A DNA stretch of 64,000 nt from Diorhabda sublineata. Taxonomy: Eukaryota > Arthropoda > Insecta > Coleoptera > Chrysomelidae. Positions 12,680 to 24,009 of this stretch are shown one piece after another. The stretch spans positions 2,428,187 to 2,492,186 of the forward strand of contig NC_079474.1 of assembly GCF_026230105.1 (NCBI RefSeq), written 5' to 3'. A program made the translations under genes and the position numbers. Numbering within the stretch: the stretch's first letter is position 1; the number at the start of each line of letters is the position of its first letter. The notes below the pieces were generated by a model. It worked only from the letters and a program-made list of their open reading frames with translations. It did no database searches and was not told the DNA's origin.

Positions 12680-12803
12680 TTGTAGTGGACCATAATTTCA
12701 GTCCTAGGCGATGAATACCTAATTCGTATTCGTAATCTCGGAAAGGTGTTAGAGTTAGTACACTTCGGTATTTAATTTGCTACAATCCCACCACGAAAAC
12801 GCT
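12680..12803 (-). mobile_element. Solo end of the 'agtgggattgtggc' inverted-repeat element
   Basis: The sequence 'gttagtacacttcggtattt' followed by 'aatttgctacaatcccaccacgaaaacgc' is a diverged copy of the right arm of the inverted-repeat element that builds the array at 20869-22043. The preceding 'ggcgatgaatacctaattcg...aatctcgg' matches the internal part of its longer version (21960-21990). The left arm is missing. Confidence 0.75.
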
Positions 12804-13317
12804 TATATAAACTAGAAAAACATCTGATTATTGATAAAAATATGGTGCATCCAAATAACAATTGTCGAGTCTGTGAAGAAGACGAAGGATATGCGGATAA
12901 CTTACATAATTTGAGAACAAGCCAACGTAAAAAATGTTTCACATGAGAAAAAGATTCCGTTGGACTAGTTGATGGTCCAGTGATGAAAAGTATGCAAAAT
13001 TCGGAATCTATGATACGAAACTTTTGGAAAATTTTACGTTGCATCCATTTTTTCATTGTTTCGGAATCGATTGCTCGTTAAATATATGTAACTTCACCTT
13101 CAAGTCATAACTGTAAAGCCGCGGCGGTTATTTCACAATAACCTTGACTTTCAGAATCTCATAAACAACAATGTTTTATGTTAATACCAATTTGATATAA
13201 ATGCATAAATACTTTTTTTTTTTCAATTGATCTTTTATTGAGTTATCAAAATATTACGACGTAAACAAATGAGGCTGCGATTTTTGATAAATACGACTAG
13301 ATGGAATCGATAAAAAA
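12804..13317. other. No gene recognised
   Basis: The plus strand holds a short frame 'MVHPNNNCRVCEEDEGYADN' from about 12841 that ends at a stop near 12947. Its paired cysteines are suggestive but too short to assign. The overlapping minus-strand frame (12772-13056) is AT-driven. A G+C-richer patch lies around 13115. Confidence 0.4.
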
Positions 13318-13390
13318 TATACAGGGTCAACAAATTGTACATTTTCAAATTGACAATACAATATCTTCCGGAGTTCACCACCCTGTATAA
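13318..13390. mobile_element. Short element with ATACAGGGT inverted ends
   Basis: The segment starts 'atacagggtcaac' and ends 'caccaccctgtat', giving inverted ends of at least 9 bp around about 50 bp. Such 'acagggtg' termini are frequent on small insect repeats. A further 'tacagggtgagtc' lies at 13440. No coding content. Confidence 0.45.
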
Positions 13391-13518
13391 TAGAATAATA
13401 ATCAACGATCTGTTTCTTCAAGAATAATCTTTAAATCAAGTACAGGGTGAGTCACAATGCGAAAATAAATTTTTCTGAATGGTTTTCCAATAAGTATTTG
13501 ATGAAGACTTGAAATGAA

Positions 13519-14320
13519 TACGAGGTTGGTCCCATAAGTTCCTGACCTTGAAAAATACCGCTGTATTAGAAAATAAACAATCTATACGACATATATTTCA
13601 AGTTTGAAGATTCCACGTTGTTTAGTATTGGGCAGACATCAATAGTGAACGTTTTCAATGAATTTGCAAACATAGAAAAAATTCGTCATCATTATATGAT
13701 ACAATGTTGTTATTAGGAAGGCCTTAGTCCAACCAATATGAAAGCTCAACTAAATTCTACACTGGGTAAGATTGTTCATTCCTTATTAACGGTAAAATAT
13801 TGCGTAGAATAGTTTAAACGATGTCGTACGACCTGCAAGGACTAGCATCGCAGTGGTCGACCAAATAAGGTGACGATTCCAGAAATGTTGAAGAAAATCC
13901 ACTGGATGATCGCCGACTGAAAGTGCGCGAGCTAGCAGACATTTCAAAAAGCATATCAACTGAAAATTTGAACAAGATGGTTGCCGCGTTTGCTCACAAT
14001 GGACTAAAAACCGCGTCTGAAGATGTTTCCATCGAGTGTTTCGCAGAAATAAAGCCGATTCTTGAGTCGTTTAATGACCATGGATGAAACATGGTCCATT
14101 ATTTCATACCAGAAACAAAATAATAATCAAAACAATAGACTGAAAAGTGAAAATCGGTTCCAAATAAGGCAAAGATCGTTCCATCTGCAGACAAGGTCAT
14201 AGCGTCGTTTTTTTTTTGGGATAATTTTCTTTAACAAGCTTGAAAAAGGAAAAACAATCGACGGCGAGTATTATGCAACGTTTGAGCCGAAGAAATCAAG
14301 CAAAAACGGCAGCGTTAATA
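13519..14320 (+). pseudogene. Decayed mariner transposon
   Basis: The element begins with a terminus-like 'tacgaggttggtcccataag'. Transposase landmarks follow in order but in shifting frames with many stops. They are the helix-turn-helix region 'GLSPTNMKAQLNSTLG' (about 13735), the linker 'HRSGRPNKVTIPEMLKKIH' (about 13845), the first catalytic block 'LMTMDETWSII' (about 14070), and 'KVIASFFWDN' (about 14195) with 'TIDGEYY'-like sequence near 14260. The second and third catalytic Asp regions are gone because the copy stops near 14320. A related fragment lies at 51450-51617 on the other strand. Confidence 0.85.
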
Positions 14321-15440
14321 CTAATACCGCTAGGGTAGTTACACTTCCTCATAGATGCTTTCCTAAATAGGAAAATCCTTAAGGCTTTGAAGCTAAGCTC
14401 TTACTTTAGGTCTCTATGATTATTCTACCCTTTTGCCTAGCTAACAGGGTGTGTTTCGGTTAAATATTTCAATACCGTTGTTCCCAAAGGACGTAACTGT
14501 GTCAAATGGAAATAAGTTCATAGGCAATATAAGACAAACATCCTAAGCACACGGAAAAACCCTATTGCAACATAGCTGTTCGAAGAAACAGTGCCACATG
14601 GATCATTGGACAATTGGTATTGAAGAATCGATATTTAGGGGTTGAAATTAGGATATTTTCAAAATTCAACCTTTTCCAATTGTTTTATACAAGTTTTTCC
14701 ATTTTTATCGGCATTTTTCCGGAACGGCGATATCGAAATCTCCACGTCAACATTCATTTCACGCGATGAGGTTTCTCTTTCAAGTTTGCTGGATGGGAGT
14801 GTTTACAAAAAGTCTCCCATGCATTTATGACACGTTGCATTCGTTAAAAGATAGTAATAAATCTAAATCCTACAGGAAACGATGTAGTTTTATAGATTTT
14901 CGCGTCTACCTCAAGAAGTCGGATCGAATCTTCAAACGACATGTCATATGTAAATATCAACAACTTCTTTCGACATCTTAACATCTTATTTTGATTGTAT
15001 TCTTATTTGAATTACTCGCATTCACATTTTCAGCGAATAAACCGACTGAAAATTATCCTTTCATTGCTATAAATCCACATCGCTCGCGGTATTTCAGTTT
15101 TCTAGTCGGAATCCTTTAATATACGTTATGTTGCCAAGTTTACAAGAATTTATCTTCATTTCTTTCAATGTCTCGACATTGATTGTCTCCTAAAATTTTC
15201 TACACCCTTAATATGGGACAAAACTGTTGCAAAGTCGCTAAAAACAAATTTACATATGATTTATCGGAATTTTAATGTTGCCTTTGACTTGTTTATGTGT
15301 ATTACTCGAAAATTATTTCGGCAACAATAAAATACTTTGTCGTACTGGTAGTATCTATGCTCTAAAATTCGAAATCAGACGCGCCATCTGTGAAATGGGA
15401 ATCAATCAATTAAAAGTGACGATAAAGCAAAACTGTGAAG
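14321..15440. other. No gene recognised; short unassigned frame entering the 230-bp satellite
   Basis: The only frame above 100 codons (15275-15613) runs into the first satellite monomer, so about half of it is satellite. Its upstream part (MLPLTCLCVLLENYFGNNKI..., including CRTGSIYALKFEIRRAICEM) is not recognised. It may be the ancestor flank of the satellite rather than a gene. Confidence 0.4.
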
Positions 15441-15444
15441 GAGT

Positions 15445-17575
15445 TCCAATACCTGAAAGTTTACAAGACATTCGTGCTATATATATTCACGGCTGTATAC
15501 ACCGCAAAGGCTTCCGATTCTCCACGAGGTTAGATTCTTACATCCTAGGAGTCCTGCTCGCACGTTTGGAGCTCGGCGCGATCCAGAGTCGACCAGAAGC
15601 TCGAGCAGCTTAGAGCATAGACATAATCTCAATTATAGAGCTGTATCTGCAAGACCTACTCGGAGAAAAAGCAAAACCAATACCTGAAAGTTTACAAGAC
15701 ATTCGTGCTATATATATTCACGGCTGTATACACCGCAAAGGCTTCCGATTCTCCACGAGGATAGATTCTCACATCTAGGAGTCCTGCTCGCACGTTTGGA
15801 GCTCGGCGCGATCCAGAGTCGACCAGAAGCTCGAGCAGCTTAGAGCATAGACATAATCTCAATTATAGAGCTGTATCTGCAAGACCTACTCGGAGAAAAA
15901 GCAAAACCAATACCTGAAAGTTTACAAGACATTCGTGCTATATATATTCACGGCTGTATACACCGCAAAGGCTTCCGATTCTCCACGAGGTTAGATTCTT
16001 ACATCCTAGGAGCCTGCTCGCACGTTTGGAGCTCGGCTTCCAAGCATTTAATGCAGAATTCGACTTATGAGCGATCCAGAGTCGACCAGAAACTCGAGCA
16101 GCTTAGAGCATAGACATAATCTCAATTATAGAGCTGTATCTGCAAGACCTACTCGGAGAAAAAGCAAAACCAATACCTGAAAGTTTACAAGACATTCGTG
16201 CTATATATATTCACGGCTGTATACACCGCAAAGGCTTCCGATTCTCCACGAGGATAGATTCTCACATCTAGGAGTCCTGCTCGCACGTTTGGAGCTCGGC
16301 GCGATCCAGAGTCGACCAGAAGCTCGAGCAGCTTAGAGCATAGACATAATCTCAATTATAGAGCTGTATCTGCAAGACCTACTCGGAGAAAAAGCAAAAC
16401 CAATACCTGAAAGTTTACAAGACATTCGTGCTATATATATTCACGGCTGTATACACCGCAAAGGCTTCCGATTCTCCACGAGGTTAGATTCTTACATCCT
16501 AGGAGCCTGCTCGCACGTTTGGAGCTCGGCTTCCAAGCATTTAATGCAGAATTCGACTTATGGGCGATCCAGAGTCGACCAGAAGCTCGAGCAGCTTAGA
16601 GCATAGACATAATCTCAATTATAGAGCTGTATCTGCAAGACCTACTCGGAGAAAAAGCAAAACCAATACCTGAAAGTTTACAAGACATTCGTGCTATATA
16701 TATTCACTGCTGTATACACCGCAAAGGCTTCCGATTCTCCACGAGGATAGATTCTCACATCTAGGAGTATTGCTCGCACGTTTGGAGCTCGGCGCGATCC
16801 AGAGTCGACCAGAAGCTCGAGCAGCTTAGAGCATAGACATAATCTCAATTATAGAGCTGTATCTGCAAGACCTACTCGGAGAAAAAGCAAAACCAATACC
16901 TGAAAGTTTACAAGACATTCGTGCTATATATATTCACGGCTGTATACACCGCAAAGGCTTCCGATTCTCCACGAGGATAGATTCTCACATCTAGGAGTAT
17001 TGCTCGCACGTTTGGAGCTCGGCGCGATCCAGAGTCGACCAGAAGCTCGAGCAGCTTAGAGCATAGACATAATCTCAATTATAGAGCTGTATCTGCAAGA
17101 CCTACTCGGAGAAAAAGCAAAACCAATACCTGAAAGTTTACAAGACATTCGTGCTATATATATTCACTGCTGTATACACCGCAAAGGCTTCCGATTCTCC
17201 ACGAGGATAGATTCTCACATCTAGGAGTATTGCTCGCACGTTTGGAGCTCGGCGCGATCCAGAGTCGACCAGAAGCTCGAGCAGCTTAGAGCATAGACAT
17301 AATCTCAATTATAGAGCTGTATCTGCAAGACCTACTCGGAGAAAAAGCAAAACCAATACCTGAAAGTTTACAAGACATTCGTGCTATATATATTCACGGC
17401 TGTATACACCGCAAAGGCTTCCGATTCTCCACGAGGATAGATTCTCACATCTAGGAGTCCTGCTCGCACGTTTGGAGCTCGGCGCGATCCAGAGTCGACC
17501 AGAAGCTCGAGCAGCTTAGAGCATAGACATAATCTCAATTATAGAGCAGTATCTGCAAGACCTACTTGGAGAAGT
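15445..17575. repeat. 230-bp satellite array with an optional 33-bp insert
   Basis: The phrase 'aatacctgaaagtttacaag' recurs at 15448, 15679, 15909, 16172, 16402, 16665, 16895, 17125 and 17355. The steps are 231, 230, 263, 230, 263, 230, 230 and 230. The two 263-bp units carry an extra 33 bp ('ttccaagcatttaatgcag...' at about 16040 and 16532) between 'gagctcgg' and 'cgatccagag'. Units also differ by cacggctg/cactgctg and by gagtcctgc/gagtattgc. Monomers are G+C-richer than their surroundings. Steps that are not multiples of three rule out a repeated coding frame. Confidence 0.96.
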
Positions 17576-19400
17576 GCAAACCTGTGGGACGGTATCCAAG
17601 CATGTCTTTCCTAATCAACTAACAACAAGACCAAGCAAAAGCCTACGTTGGAGCCAATGAGGAAGAAGGCAGTTGGATGAAAAGATTCATATAAAGGGCA
17701 GATCCACTTCGATTAGAAAATTGATTCGCGAAATTTCTAGTTTGGAAATGATCGGAGTAGTACTGTGAGTTTAAAATATCAACGACAAAATTGTCAGTGA
17801 CAATTATCGTGATTGTATTAATGAAATTATCGCCGCTATAATATCAAGAATCAACACTCATAATAGTCGATTTACATATCATGTTATCTGCAAGTGAAAA
17901 ATAATTTTTTCTCGCTATTAAAAACAGGTTGTCGTTAATGATATTAAAATTTATAACAATCGGTTCGAGATACTAAATTGAGCAGGTGCATAGTACAAAT
18001 ATTCCATTGCGACATGCGATACCGATTTCGTAATACATTTTTTTTAATCTCGTATCAAATGACGTAATACTCAAGATAAGGTGATACCTTGAAAAATGTA
18101 AATTATGCGGCTGACGGGGAGAAACATCCCATGTAATGCAAGACGCGATCTCCAAAACAAACAAACTAATTCATAAAATTTTTCGAACAACCCTCGTATA
18201 CTAAGAGATCTAAGATAGACGCACATGGAAAACGAGCCACAAAAATTCAGTAAAAGGATCAGTTATGACGAAAATGAAAGTAATGATAACATTTAAACTG
18301 CATCCTGATGCTTGACATCAAAATATTATTTCAGAAAAGACTTTTCCTTGTAGGGTGTCCAACCCTCCTACTTAAACTTTCTATATATGGACCCACAAAA
18401 CCATATACACGGAGATATATACAAAGAAAAGTTGAAGTACGTCGCGCGAGCCGAATCTCTGGAAACTGCGTAGCTCCGCTGAGATCTCGGCGTTTGAGAT
18501 TTGATCACGTCGCTGTTTAGAGACGGAATTAATTTTTCCTCGTTTGGGGTCGTGTAAGAACAATGAGAAAGTAGAGGGATGCAGATCTGTAGCCACTAGA
18601 TTTTTAACAAAAGGGCGGCGCGAGTTTCGGATGTTGTCAGCCGCCATTAACGATATCCGTTAAACCGGGCCTGATCTAATACGTAGATAATGATAATTTG
18701 TTTTATTCACTGTCAATTAACATGTTTTTCATTGTGAAAATTCGTTGGGAATCTTATTTTATCGACAAACCTCGTACATTTCAGCTAAGGATATAAAAAA
18801 AGCGCGACTCGGGAACTGGCGACTAAAGCGCATGTTCTGTGTTTATTAAATAGGTTAGAAACTTTTTGACAGCTGACGTACAAGAGGAAATCCATGACAT
18901 TTTGTAAAACAAATGATATTTTTTCAAAAAAAAAAATATAGATTATGATAAATTTCCTTTTTAATCCGAGCCAATATAATTTTTATTTGTACGTGACCAA
19001 ACACTTGTATCCTTTATAAAGATCAATCGTTCTCCCCTATCTTCAACCCCTCAAACGCGCACTCATCCATCTTTTTATGACATCCTCTATCTGTTTCTCT
19101 TCCTCCCCTTAAACGTCCGATAACATCCGTCTCTCTTGCTAAAATGCCAACTTGAAGATTAATTTTATACATGCGAGTGTCCGTCTGAACCCTCGTTTGT
19201 CTTTTGTGTTCTGGCCTGATGATGGGATCGGAGAGAACCGAGAGGGTTGTTAGTGGGTAGTTTTTGCTGTTAATTTTCTAAGAGATACGCTATGAATATA
19301 AATGAATACGACGACTATACTGATTTGTTTACATTAACGAAAAGCATTCATAGTTTCACAACCGTCGTTTGGTTGAATTCTCGTGAATTAATAACCGTAC
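17576..19400. other. No gene recognised; CpG-richer patch and an isolated transposon end
   Basis: Mostly AT-rich. At about 18189-18199 'caaccctcgta' matches the terminus of TACGAGGGTTG mariner-like elements, but no partner end is visible upstream. From about 18440 to 18680 the sequence is richer in CpG. The minus strand reads MAADNIRNSRRPFVKNLVAT from 18647, with an ATGGCGGC start context. It could be a first exon or another repeat, and I cannot decide. Confidence 0.35.
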
Positions 19401-19401
19401 C

Positions 19402-19520
19402 TCGTACGAGGGTTGCTAATTAAGTTTTGAGAAAGACAAATAAAAACAATTATTTCAAAATTGGATACGGCTTTTTGTTTTTCAAAATATTTTCCATACA
19501 CTTTTGAATTCACAACTGCC
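19402..19520 (-). mobile_element. Mariner 3'-end fragment
   Basis: Starts with the terminus 'tacgagggttgctaattaag'. Read on the minus strand it contains 'KYFEKQKAVSNFEI' immediately before the terminal region. YFEKQ is the usual C-terminal end of one group of mariner transposases. The rest of the gene is absent, and the neighbouring 'PKSAVV' motif (about 19525) resembles the N-terminal start seen at 33942-34357, suggesting an internal deletion joining the two ends. Confidence 0.65.
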
Positions 19521-20868
19521 GATTTTGGGCGACCATCTCGAAATTTATCCCGTAGGGATGGGATTCGGAGATGGAGCGAAAGCGATGGTTCTACATGGTG
19601 TTTCATCATCAAAAGTCGAAGCGAGTATTAAATATTAATGGATTCTAGACTGAATGTCCTCGAAATATCATGAGACGTACTCGTTTATTGTAATTCAAAT
19701 TTCAATTACAAATTTTGTTTTGACCGAATCGTGGTTGTTGTTTTTGGACGTAAATATGTTCAAGGTTGCAATCATTCACAACAAAAATTGATTCACAAAC
19801 ACGTATCAGTAAATAGGTTACGAAATATTAAAGACGCTGTAGAATATTAACTTCCATTGATGGAGAAATACTTCTTGATTGTAATCTTAAGGCTTGTTGT
19901 GGACAACGCATTGAAATGGAATTTACATATTGCTTTATCTAAGAAATGAAGTTCTTCCTGTTTTGCCCTTATTGGGTCTCATCTTCGCAATCCCTTCACT
20001 TCCGGGGTACGTGTGTTGCGACTCAATCCGAGCTGTTAAGATGTTTACTTAAACTAAACCTCGGGGCTCACTACCAGGACTTCTTTAAAAGATTAATAAT
20101 ATCGATTCTTCCTTCCTTATTGATCTTTGAAAATCCGTTTGCCTAATTTGCACTCCAATTTTATAAAGAGCTATTCACTTAGGAATGCGTACGACCTTTA
20201 CCTACTTACTCCACGTTCAGAATTAGTTGAGGGCTCAATACTTTACCAAGCCAAAAAATGCACAATCATTTGCCAATTGAAATTAAATATGTGTTTTCCC
20301 GCATTTTTCAATAATTCACTGGAAAGTACCTCCTACTATAACAAAAATATTTGATTGGGAGCATCCCGCTGATTGGTTCAATGTTATTTTTGATTTTTAA
20401 TACAAATTATTACCTATTCATTGTAGTTTTCTTGTGTATACTTGTTTATTTGCCGTTGCTATTTCCGTCTTTGCATTTTATCGTCATCATAATAACTGAA
20501 ATTGTTCAAAACTTTGTTTTCAAATGGTTTTATAAATATTCAAAACAATAATAATTAATTAAACGATATAAGTTCGATAAAAACCAATTCAAAATAATTT
20601 TTTGTTCTACTTTAACAAGACTATCAGTCTTGTTTCTATACAGTTCACTTACTCTGTGATAAAATTCATGTAACACTGATTAAATGCAGTGACTACTGCT
20701 CCGACCCCGTTATCGATGAATCATTATACAAGCCTTACCAGTAATTTGATGATGATGCAATAAACGTGACTATTATTGAATGAAACAAGTTCGATTTCGT
20801 ATTGGGATTGTTCTACAACCAATTATATATTTTTTAACAAATATAGTATTGGAAAAAAGAGCGTTTTC
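19521..20868. other. No gene recognised
   Basis: AT-rich spacer. The open frames at 19946-20551 are short, overlapping in position and hydrophobic because of T-richness. None has a recognisable domain. Confidence 0.45.
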
Positions 20869-22043
20869 CTAGTGGGATTGCGACAAAATTAAACACCAAA
20901 GTGTTCTAACTCTCATATATTTCGGATAAATAAGTATTCGAACCCCGGAAATATATTATAGTTAGTACACTTTGGTGTTTAATTTTGCCACAATCCCACT
21001 AGGTGGAGATTCACATTTGGAAAAAATATACGAATATTTCAGAGCGTTTTCTTAGTGAGATTGTGGCAAAATTAAATACCAAAGTGTACTAACTATAATA
21101 TATTTCCGGGGTTCGAATACTTATTTATCCGAAATATATGAGAGTTAGTACACTTTGGTGTTTAATTTTGCTACAATCCCACTAGGTGGAGATTCACATT
21201 TGGAAAAAATATACGAATATTTCAGAGCGTTTTCTTAGTGGGATTGTGGCAAAATTAAACACCAAAGTGTACTAACACTAATATATTTCCAATAAATAAG
21301 TATTCGAACCCCGGAAATATATTATAGTTCGTACACTTTGGTGTTTAATTTTGCCACAATCCCACTAGGTTGAGATTCACATTTGGAAAAAATATACGAA
21401 TATTTCAGAGCGTTTTCTTAGTGGGATTGTGGCAAAATTAAACACCAAAGTGTACTAACACTAATATATTTCCGATAAATAAGTATTCGAACCCCGGAAA
21501 TATATTATAGTTAGTACACTTTGGTGTTTAATTTTACTACAATCCCACTAAGAAAACGCTCTGAAATATTCTTATATTTTTTCCAAATGTGAATCTCCAC
21601 CTAGTGGGATTGTGGCAAAATTAAACACCAAAGTGTACTAACTATAATATATTTCCGGGGTTCGAATACTTATTTATTGGAAATATATTAGTGTTAGTAC
21701 ACTTTGGTGTTTAATTTTGCTACAATCCCACTAGGTGGAGATTCACATTTGGAAAAAATATACGAATATTTCAGAGCGTTTTCTTAGTGGGATCGTGGCA
21801 ATATTAAACACCAAAGTGTACTAACTCTCATATATTTCCGCTTTCCAATACTTACATATTCATCGTTTGGGAAATAATTGAATAATTAGTTAAAAATTTA
21901 ATTCAAAAGAAACCAAGAAATTTGAAACGATGTAAATCTTAACAAATCAATATTCAGACGATGAATTAATAAGTATTCAAAATCTCGGAAATATATTAGA
22001 GTTAGTACACTTTGGTGTTTAATTTTGCCACAATCCCACTACG
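20869..22043. repeat. 183-bp satellite made of palindromic mini-transposons
   Basis: Each unit is a near-perfect palindrome of about 135 bp followed by a 49-bp spacer. The left arm is 'ctagtgggattgtggc' continuing 'aaaattaaacaccaaag tgtactaac'. The centre is 'aataagtattcgaacccc'. The right arm is its reverse complement, ending 'cacaatcccactagg'. Units start at 20869, 21051, 21234, 21417, 21600 and 21783. The spacer 'gtggagattcacatttgg...gcgttttctt' is direct after units 1, 2, 3 and 5 but inverted after unit 4 (21553-21600). The sixth unit (21783-22043) has a longer interior and probably represents the less deleted parent. Confidence 0.92.
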
Positions 22044-22178
22044 AAAACAATCATAATTTAGGTGGAAATTCACGTATTGGAAAAAATATACGAATATTTC
22101 GGTGTTCTCTTGAACCGATTCACTTCCTGTCTACTTGTCTAGTAATATCGAATATAGTATTGGATTAAAGAGCGTTTT

Positions 22179-22290
22179 CCTAGTGGGATTGTGGCAAAAT
22201 TAAATATCAAAGTGTAGTAACTCTAATATATTTCCGAGATTACGACGATTCATCGTCTGAATATTGGTTTGTTAAGATTTGCTTCGACCG
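22179..22290 (+). mobile_element. Half copy of the 'agtgggattgtggc' inverted-repeat element
   Basis: Left arm 'cctagtgggattgtggc' plus interior ('gattcatcgtctgaatattg') matching, in reverse orientation, the interior of the long unit at 21940-21990. No right arm follows. The flanks 'gattcacttcctgtctactt' occur both before (22119) and after (22285) it, which suggests a local duplication. Confidence 0.8.
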
Positions 22291-22724
22291 ATTCACTTCC
22301 TGTCTACTTATCTTGTAAAAATCAAAATGGCGTACTAATATAAACTATATAATTGGTATTTTAACGTCGATCGGTTTCGTAGCGTTATATGCAGATAAGA
22401 AAATAGGAGCCTTGTAAATACATTCTACTATTCTCGTTCATAATACCATGAACGAAATATTTATTGTTCAAATTGTTGTTTATTATTTTAAATAAATTAT
22501 AACTCCTTATTATGCATTTTACATTAATTATATGGTAACGTCATAGATTCGTTTATAATAATTAGAATTGCATTTTTAAACCACATTTCCGGTGTCTGCT
22601 TGCCAAGAGTTATTTCTAGAAAATATCCACCTCGCTTATTTTCGAAGAAATGTTATTCGATTTTCTAAATTTCCAAATCTTTACTGCATTAAGCTCAATC
22701 GGATTACTTCTACTACAATCTAGA
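22291..22724. other. No gene recognised
   Basis: AT-rich sequence. The frame at 22650-22907 on the plus strand is the shadow of the minus-strand reverse transcriptase remnant. Confidence 0.5.
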
Positions 22725-22990
22725 ATGTTTTTGGTTTTGATGGTGGTGATCTATGAGAAACTATATATCGGGTTTGCAGTTTCGTCGAGCAGATCCTTGA
22801 TGTTCGGAGTAGGTAACAAGATGTATCTCTGGGGAATACCAGCGTTGACCTTTTACCTTTCTCTGGTGTGTGACCATCGATACCAACTTGGATGGATCGG
22901 TCTTTGAGTCAGTCGATAAATAAGAACGACACCATTGATTTAGTAGGTTGGCGTGCTAAACCCTGTCAAAAGCTTTCGATATGTCCAATG
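22725..22990 (-). pseudogene. Jockey-type reverse transcriptase remnant
   Basis: On the minus strand from 22990 downwards the first RT catalytic block is visible as 'ALDISKAFDRV*HANLL', with Trp changed to a stop. Further on come 'NAGIPQRYILLPTPNIKDLL' and 'DETANPIYSFS', which correspond to the NAGVPQGSVLSP...INDLL and FADD blocks. The FADD catalytic Asp pair is destroyed (S-stop). The middle of the palm is compressed by a deletion. A dead, internally deleted, jockey-like copy. Confidence 0.78.
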
Positions 22991-24009
22991 CGATTGGATT
23001 TAAACCTTATTTATGGTGTTACCAGACTCAAGATTGCTGGTTAACTACTTTCTACATGACCTTGACAAATGACTGGGACTAGACGGATGGTAGTTGTTAG
23101 GAACTGAACTGGATATCACTATGGGTCAACAATTAATATTGATTTAGATGAACTGGATAGTGAAATCATCAGAAATTCCACAACACGATACTGGATGATG
23201 GTCGATCTTTTATCTGTTTACCAAAGTTGGCAGCAGAGTTAAATTCTTGCCCGTTGATCGAAAAGGAAAACCAGGTTCCAAAGAGAATCGTTTCATCTAC
23301 AGTCAAGAACTTGGAGGAGCTCACAAATCGTTAATTAACGTGTACTACTTTATATATTCTATCCACCGGATTAAGCCTCTTTGGATTATTTTATTTTCCC
23401 GATCCGAGAGGTTAAAATAAGTACAAAACAGTCCTAAATATAAAAAAATCGCCGAAAAAAATGATTCGGGTTTTTTGGAATCAACGATCTTGTTTTTATA
23501 CTGTTTGATTTCGATACTAATAAAAATACAGTATTGAATTTTTTTCTTCATTCATTTATCGCAACTCGATGTTAAATGAATTCAAACAATATTTCGCAAA
23601 GAATCATTATACGAATCAAGGTATCTATCTCATCGCCATAAAAGTATAAATATTTATAAGCCGTAACACCGAGTAATTTTACAATCCGCTGCAGTTTAAT
23701 ATCAGATAATTAATGCTCGACTTGAAATAGTGTGCAACATACTTCATATTAAAATGCAATGACCTTCCTCAAATACACTGGGAAATTATTTTACATATCA
23801 TTTTCCCTTTGTTAAATGTCGTCTGATTTCATTTCTTATCTTCTTTATTAAATTGCTGAGTTTGATTTTTAGCCAAGAAGCCTACGAAAGGCATCTTTGC
23901 TATAGCACGAAATAACTCCCTCATTAATTGTTAGACAAGAAATTGTGTATGGGTTATGGGTTGATGATTTGGAACTGATACAAGTTTACAAAAGGCACTA
24001 GTATTCTGG
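22991..24009. other. No gene recognised
   Basis: AT-rich spacer before the 161-bp array. It may contain further retrotransposon debris upstream of the RT remnant (23040-23320), but I cannot identify it. Confidence 0.4.

Noticed and set aside
12841..12947. Zinc-finger (ZAD-like) exon from 'NNNCRVCEEDEGYADN'
   Set aside because: Only one Cys pair is present and the frame closes quickly; too little to support a domain.
20127..20551. Two small hydrophobic membrane proteins
   Set aside because: Adjacent short frames in T-rich sequence; no conserved motif, and such frames are expected by chance here.
20869..22043. CRISPR-like palindromic repeats with constant spacing
   Set aside because: The spacers are all the same 49-bp sequence (one inverted), so nothing variable is stored. 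It is a transposon-derived satellite.
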